From positions 6,708 to 70,707 of the forward strand of contig NZ_BAABFC010000016.1 of assembly GCF_039540575.1 (NCBI RefSeq): DNA of 64,000 nt, given 5' to 3'. A model generated the notes under the pieces. It worked only from the letters and a program-made list of their open reading frames with translations, had not been told where the DNA came from and did no database searches. This stretch comes from Pseudaeromonas paramecii. Its GTDB lineage: Bacteria; Pseudomonadota; Gammaproteobacteria; Enterobacterales; Aeromonadaceae. Below are positions 60,309-64,000 of the stretch, piece by piece (the first letter of the stretch is position 1; every line of letters starts with the position of its first letter). Both the position numbers and the translations under genes were made by a program.

Positions 60309-61364
60309 TTAAATATTACTTTGGACTGTTTGTTGCAAATTAGCAGCGAACGCCAGCATGCGGTTAAGCGGAACAAGTGCCTTCTGACGCATAGCCTCTT
60401 CGACTAGGATTTCATGCCCCTCCCCTTCCTCCAAGGCAGAGGCGATGGCAACCAAACCGTTCATAGCCATCCAGGGACAATGGGCGCAACTCCGACAGGT
60501 CGCGCCGTCGCCGCCCGTCGGTGCCTCTATCATCTCTTTGTCGGGACAGGCCTGCTGCATCTTGTAGAAAATGCCCCGGTCGGTAGCCACGATCAGACGT
60601 TTGTGAGTGAGAGATTGAGCCGCCTTGATCAACTGACTGGTAGAACCCACCGCATCCGCCATCTCGATAACAGCGGCAGGCGACTCAGGATGCACCAACA
60701 CGGCCGCATCTGGATATTGAGCCTTGAGCTGTTTGAGTGCGTTGGCCTTGAACTCATCATGGACGATACAGGCCGCTTGCCAGCGCAGCATGTCAGCCCC
60801 GGTCTTATTGGCAATATAGGCACCAAGATGTCGATCAGGTGCCCAGATGATGGGTTTGCCCAAACCATCAAGATATTCTATTAGTTCCACCGCGATGCTG
60901 GATGTGACTATCCAGTCAGCTCGTGCCTTCACCGCCACCGATGTATTGGCATAGACCACCACAGTATGCTCAGGATGAGCATCGCAGAAAGCCGAGAACT
61001 CCTCGGCTGGGCACCCCAGATCCAAAGAGCACTCCGCCTTTAGGGTCGGCATCAGCACCCGTTTCTCAGGGCTGAGGATCTTGGCCGTTTCCCCCATGAA
61101 GCGCACCCCAGCCACGATAAGTGTCTGGGCAGAGTGCTGCTTGCCAAACTTAGCCATCTCCAGAGAATCACCCACAAAACCACCGGTCTCCTCGGCCAGA
61201 GCTTGAATTTCTGGATCCGTATAGTAATGGGCAATCAGTACCGCATCGCGGGCCTTGAGTAAGGCCTTGATTTTAGCGCGATAATCAGCCTGCTGCTGCC
61301 CCGTCAAAGGGGCCGGTTTGGGTGGAAAAGGGTACACCAGCTCGGCAACAGTAATTTGGCTCAT
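60309..61364 (-). CDS. nadA: Quinolinate synthase A
   Basis: A 351-residue iron-sulfur enzyme that condenses iminoaspartate and dihydroxyacetone phosphate to quinolinate in NAD synthesis. The sequence has AHYYTDPEIQALAEETGGFVGDSLEMA, CSLDLGCPAEEF, YANTSVAVKARADWIVTSS and the cluster-binding CRSCAHCPWMAMN near the end. The length matches the family (347 in E. coli). It is a single-gene unit, divergent from the chemoreceptor gene. Confidence 0.97.
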   Translation of the reverse strand: MSQITVAELVYPFPPKPAPLTGQQQADYRAKIKALLKARDAVLIAHYYTDPEIQALAEETGGFVGDSLEMAKFGKQHSAQTLIVAGVRFMGETAKILSPEKRVLMPTLKAECSLDLGCPAEEFSAFCDAHPEHTVVVYANTSVAVKARADWIVTSSIAVELIEYLDGLGKPIIWAPDRHLGAYIANKTGADMLRWQAACIVHDEFKANALKQLKAQYPDAAVLVHPESPAAVIEMADAVGSTSQLIKAAQSLTHKRLIVATDRGIFYKMQQACPDKEMIEAPTGGDGATCRSCAHCPWMAMNGLVAIASALEEGEGHEILVEEAMRQKALVPLNRMLAFAANLQQTVQSNI

Positions 61365-61508
61365 CCGTTTTTCTAACTCTGCACGTACAAGGTCGACAAA
61401 TTATACCTCTTGAGGGCATCAAGCCCAAGGATTCAGCCAGGACAAGAGAGCAGACCGCCACCCCATTGGCTAGGATTTAACTACAGACGCCCAGTTCAAG
61501 GATGTGCC

Positions 61509-63641
61509 ATGAAGGAGTTATCTCTAAAAAACAAGCTGTTGCTGTTTGTCACTATCATCTTGTTATTAAGCAGCCTGGTGACCACCCTGTTCCTGTGGTT
61601 TGGCCTACAGAATGCCAATCAAGCCATCGTCCACAAGACAAAAGTGTCCTTAACGACGGAAATCAGCCAACGGCTCGCCGGTCAGGCGGGCCAGTATGGG
61701 GAGCAGATAGCCACCTTTATGAATCAGGCTTACCGCATCCCCTTGACGGTGGCAGGCATGCTGAACGAAGGAATAAATCGGCCAGAGCAAGCGCCAGCAC
61801 GGTCCCAAGTAGAGCAACTGCTGCGAGGCATAATCGATAACGAACCGAACATCAGCTCCATCTACGCTCAGTTCGAACCCGGTGGCTATACCGATAAAGA
61901 CAGTGACTGGCAGCAAGGCACCAGCCACTCAGTCCAAGGCAAGGGGACACTGGAGCTGTACTTCACCCGGGATGATCAGGGCAACATAACCCAACAAGCG
62001 GTCGACGAAGCAGCTAGCAACGCCAAATACGATACCAGTCTCAATGAGTTTGGGATCCGCAATGGCGAATGGTATCTGTGCGGCAAAGAGCAAGGTAAAC
62101 CCTGCCTAATGGAACCCTATGTGTTCGAAATCAGTCCGGGTCAGCAACAACTCATGACCAGCCTGACGGTACCGCTAAAGCATAATGGTCAGTTTGTCGG
62201 TATCACAGGGGTGGATCTCAACCTACCCTTGTTTCAACAGCAGACACTCAGCCTAGCCAAGGCATTATACGCAGGGCAAGCGGACGTTCTGCTGCTAAGC
62301 AGCAAGCAGCTGATCGTCGGCAGTAATCGCCATGCCGACTTACTCGGTCGTCCGTTAAGTCAACTGCCTGAGGACGAGCGAACCCGCTGGCACAGTCTGT
62401 TGGAAAACACTGGTGGGGCATTACAAACCGCAGCTCAGCTCATGGTTCGTTATCCAATCCAAATCCCAGTTGCCGAGCAGACCTGGACACTGCTCATCTC
62501 AGTCCCCAAATCGGTGGCATTGCAGCCTGCCGATAACATAGCCATGGAACTGGATGAGTTGGTAAAGGGAGTCGGCATCAAACAGATTGCCTTGGGCGGG
62601 CTCATTACCCTGCTGGCACTGATGATGCTGATCATGCTGCTGAGCACCATCGCAAAACCATTACGCCAAATCACCTCCCATGTGGCAGCGCTCAGTAACG
62701 CCGAAGGAGATCTAACTCAGCGAGTGGTGGTGCACACCCATGCCGAATTAATTGACCTCTCACGCAGCATCAACCGTTTCATCAACAAACTCAGAGAGAT
62801 GGTGGATGAACTGAAGTCAGTTGAACATCAAGTATCCGGCGAAGCGGAGCAGATTGGCGATATAGCAAACCAAATCAACAAGAGTGTTGCGGTGCAATAT
62901 CGAGAAATCGACAGTGTGGTCACTGCCATGCAGCAAATGAGCACCACTGCCATGGATGTAGCGCGCTATGCGGCGTTATCGGCCAGTGAGGCAGAGCAGG
63001 CCACGACACGAACTCATCTGGCCCAGAATGTGCTGGAGCAGACTAAACAAGCCATTGGCTGGCTGGCAACCGATATGACGACAGCCAATCAGGCGATCAG
63101 CAAAGTCAGTACCAGCAGCGACAACATCAGCAGGATACTGGATGTGATCCGCGCCATCTCGGATCAAACCAACCTGCTCGCACTCAATGCGGCGATTGAA
63201 GCGGCGCGCGCAGGAGAAATGGGCCGGGGATTTGCCGTCGTAGCTGATGAAGTCAGAGCCCTGGCCAGTAAGACCCGCAGCTCCACCGATGAAATTGGCC
63301 AGTTAATATCGACTCTGCAAGCTGAAGTCGGTAACACGAGTCAGATCATCAACAATGGTGTAACTCGTGCGGATGAAACGGTCCAATTGGCTAACACCGC
63401 CTATGACAGCCTGTTGGAGGTTGTCGAGCAGATACAGTCCATGAACGACCACATCACTCAGGTGGCCACCGCCGCAGAGGAGCAAAGTTCGGTGAGCGAG
63501 GAGATCAACAGAAACCTGACCCAGATAGGCGATGCAGCCGTTGCATTGACTGGGCTGGCGACGCGAGCAGATCAAGGCAGCGCGCGTCTACAACAACAGG
63601 TCGGCTCCCTTGAGCAACATCTAGGCAAACTTCGCACCTAA
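61509..63641 (+). CDS. Methyl-accepting chemotaxis protein with large Cache-type sensor domain
   Basis: A 710-residue receptor. The first membrane helix is at residues 10-32, a periplasmic domain of about 330 residues looks like a dCache fold (DNEPNISSIYAQFEPGGY, YVFEISPGQQQLMTSLTVPLKHNGQFVGITGVDLNL), a second helix is near 365-385, then HAMP and the signalling domain with AISDQTNLLALNAAIEAARAGEMGRGFAVVADEVRALASKT. The start ATG 61509 has AAGGA upstream; the frame is open to 61410 without a site. The dCache motif for amino acids is not clear enough to name a ligand. Confidence 0.93.
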   Translation: MKELSLKNKLLLFVTIILLLSSLVTTLFLWFGLQNANQAIVHKTKVSLTTEISQRLAGQAGQYGEQIATFMNQAYRIPLTVAGMLNEGINRPEQAPARSQVEQLLRGIIDNEPNISSIYAQFEPGGYTDKDSDWQQGTSHSVQGKGTLELYFTRDDQGNITQQAVDEAASNAKYDTSLNEFGIRNGEWYLCGKEQGKPCLMEPYVFEISPGQQQLMTSLTVPLKHNGQFVGITGVDLNLPLFQQQTLSLAKALYAGQADVLLLSSKQLIVGSNRHADLLGRPLSQLPEDERTRWHSLLENTGGALQTAAQLMVRYPIQIPVAEQTWTLLISVPKSVALQPADNIAMELDELVKGVGIKQIALGGLITLLALMMLIMLLSTIAKPLRQITSHVAALSNAEGDLTQRVVVHTHAELIDLSRSINRFINKLREMVDELKSVEHQVSGEAEQIGDIANQINKSVAVQYREIDSVVTAMQQMSTTAMDVARYAALSASEAEQATTRTHLAQNVLEQTKQAIGWLATDMTTANQAISKVSTSSDNISRILDVIRAISDQTNLLALNAAIEAARAGEMGRGFAVVADEVRALASKTRSSTDEIGQLISTLQAEVGNTSQIINNGVTRADETVQLANTAYDSLLEVVEQIQSMNDHITQVATAAEEQSSVSEEINRNLTQIGDAAVALTGLATRADQGSARLQQQVGSLEQHLGKLRT

Positions 63642-63655
63642 TCAGGTAAAAAGAA

Positions 63656-63675
63656 AAGCCCGCAGCAGCGGGCTT
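63656..63675 (-). terminator. Intrinsic terminator of the tRNA array
   Basis: AAGCCCGC and GCGGGCTT form an eight-base-pair stem around a four-base loop. On the minus strand it is followed by TTCTTTTT. It lies just after the last tRNA-Lys gene of the array; on the plus strand it may also end the chemoreceptor transcript, though less well. Confidence 0.88.
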
Positions 63676-63680
63676 AATTC

Positions 63681-63756
63681 TGGTGGGTCGTGCAGGATTC
63701 GAACCTGCGACCAATTGATTAAAAGTCAACTGCTCTACCGACTGAGCTAACGACCC
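63681..63756 (-). tRNA. tRNA-Lys(TTT)
   Basis: A 76-base gene including CCA on the minus strand. Acceptor stem GGGTCGT pairs with ACGACCC, the D-arm and T-arm (GTTCGAATC) are normal, and the anticodon loop CTTTTAA gives TTT. Confidence 0.97.
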
Positions 63757-63764
63757 GAGGAAAG

Positions 63765-63840
63765 TGGTGGACGCTACTGGGATCGAACCAGTGACCCCCT
63801 CCTTGTAAGGGAGGTGCTCTCCCGGCTGAGCTAAGCGTCC
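63765..63840 (-). tRNA. tRNA-Val(TAC)
   Basis: A 76-base gene with CCA. Acceptor stem GGACGCT pairs with AGCGTCC; the anticodon loop TTACAAG between CTCCC and GAGGG gives TAC. It lies eight bases from tRNA-Lys(TTT). Confidence 0.97.
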
Positions 63841-63847
63841 GGGTAGG

Positions 63848-63923
<76 letters not shown>

Positions 63924-63928
63924 AAATC

Positions 63929-64000
63929 TGGTGGACGCTACTGGGATCGAACCAGTGACCCCCTCCTTGTAAGGGAGGTGCTCTCCCGGCTGAGCTAAGC
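63929..64000 (-). tRNA. tRNA-Val(TAC), second copy, cut by window end
   Basis: Seventy-two of 76 bases are present; the first four bases of the tRNA (GGAC) are beyond the right edge. All visible bases are identical to the tRNA-Val at 63765-63840. Confidence 0.93.

Overview
The window looks like a chromosomal segment of a GC-rich (about 60%) gammaproteobacterium, most likely of the Aeromonadales (an Oceanimonas/Zobellella-type relative). This is an inference from gene content: close relatives of Enterobacterales/Aeromonadales proteins (YfbU, YcaR, YcfP, YciN, LpoB, ThiK, PykF, MscK) occur together with nitrogen-fixation genes. I see no prophage, insertion sequence, CRISPR array or plasmid function.

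Layout. 1-5 kb: the 3' end of xseA, an orphan periplasmic binding protein, a minus-strand operon for lipid-linked sugar transfer (unknown membrane-anchored protein, GtrB-like GT2, GtrA-like flippase, PIG-V-like GT-C), and yfbU. 5-13 kb: fbp and the envelope operon comEC-msbA-lpxK-ycaR-kdsB, divergent from a DUF2062 gene. 13-21 kb: lolCDE, divergent from a PilZ gene, mfd and a DUF2919 gene. 21-29 kb: an orphan iron-sulfur protein, a GNAT-nitrilase fusion, ndh, and ycfP, DUF6279, thiK, lpoB and hinT. 29-33 kb: a chemoreceptor, an unusual double 6-pyruvoyl-tetrahydropterin-synthase-like protein, the decayed remains of a dihydroorotase gene, and tRNA-Pro(GGG). 33-51 kb: an unknown gene, a PAS-GGEDF-type (GGEEF) diguanylate cyclase, nifB-nifQ, pykF, mscK, nifL-nifA and rnfABCDGEH. 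51-64 kb: a FapA/DUF342 protein, sbcDC, a small XRE regulator, an OmpA-family porin, yciN, nadA, a second chemoreceptor and a Lys-Val-Lys-Val tRNA array cut by the window end.

The most informative part is the nitrogen-fixation block. NifB and NifQ serve FeMo-cofactor synthesis. NifL and NifA are the oxygen/nitrogen-responsive regulators. The Rnf complex probably supplies low-potential electrons to nitrogenase. I can read a sigma54 promoter and a NifA upstream activator site (TGT-N10-ACA) in front of nifB and of rnfA, and a sigma54 promoter with a good NtrC-like site in front of nifLA. This gives a readable cascade: NtrC, then nifLA, then NifA, then nifBQ and rnf. The nitrogenase structural genes are not in the window. 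The block is split by the housekeeping genes pykF and mscK.

I did not find a clearly new multi-gene system. The best leads for something undescribed are the double PTPS-like protein beside a dihydroorotase relic, a structured and possibly transcribed intergenic element near 32.9 kb, the unknown gene at 33.2 kb, and the glycosylation operon at 1.4-4.6 kb. All functional calls come from reading the sequence and from family knowledge; no database search was run.
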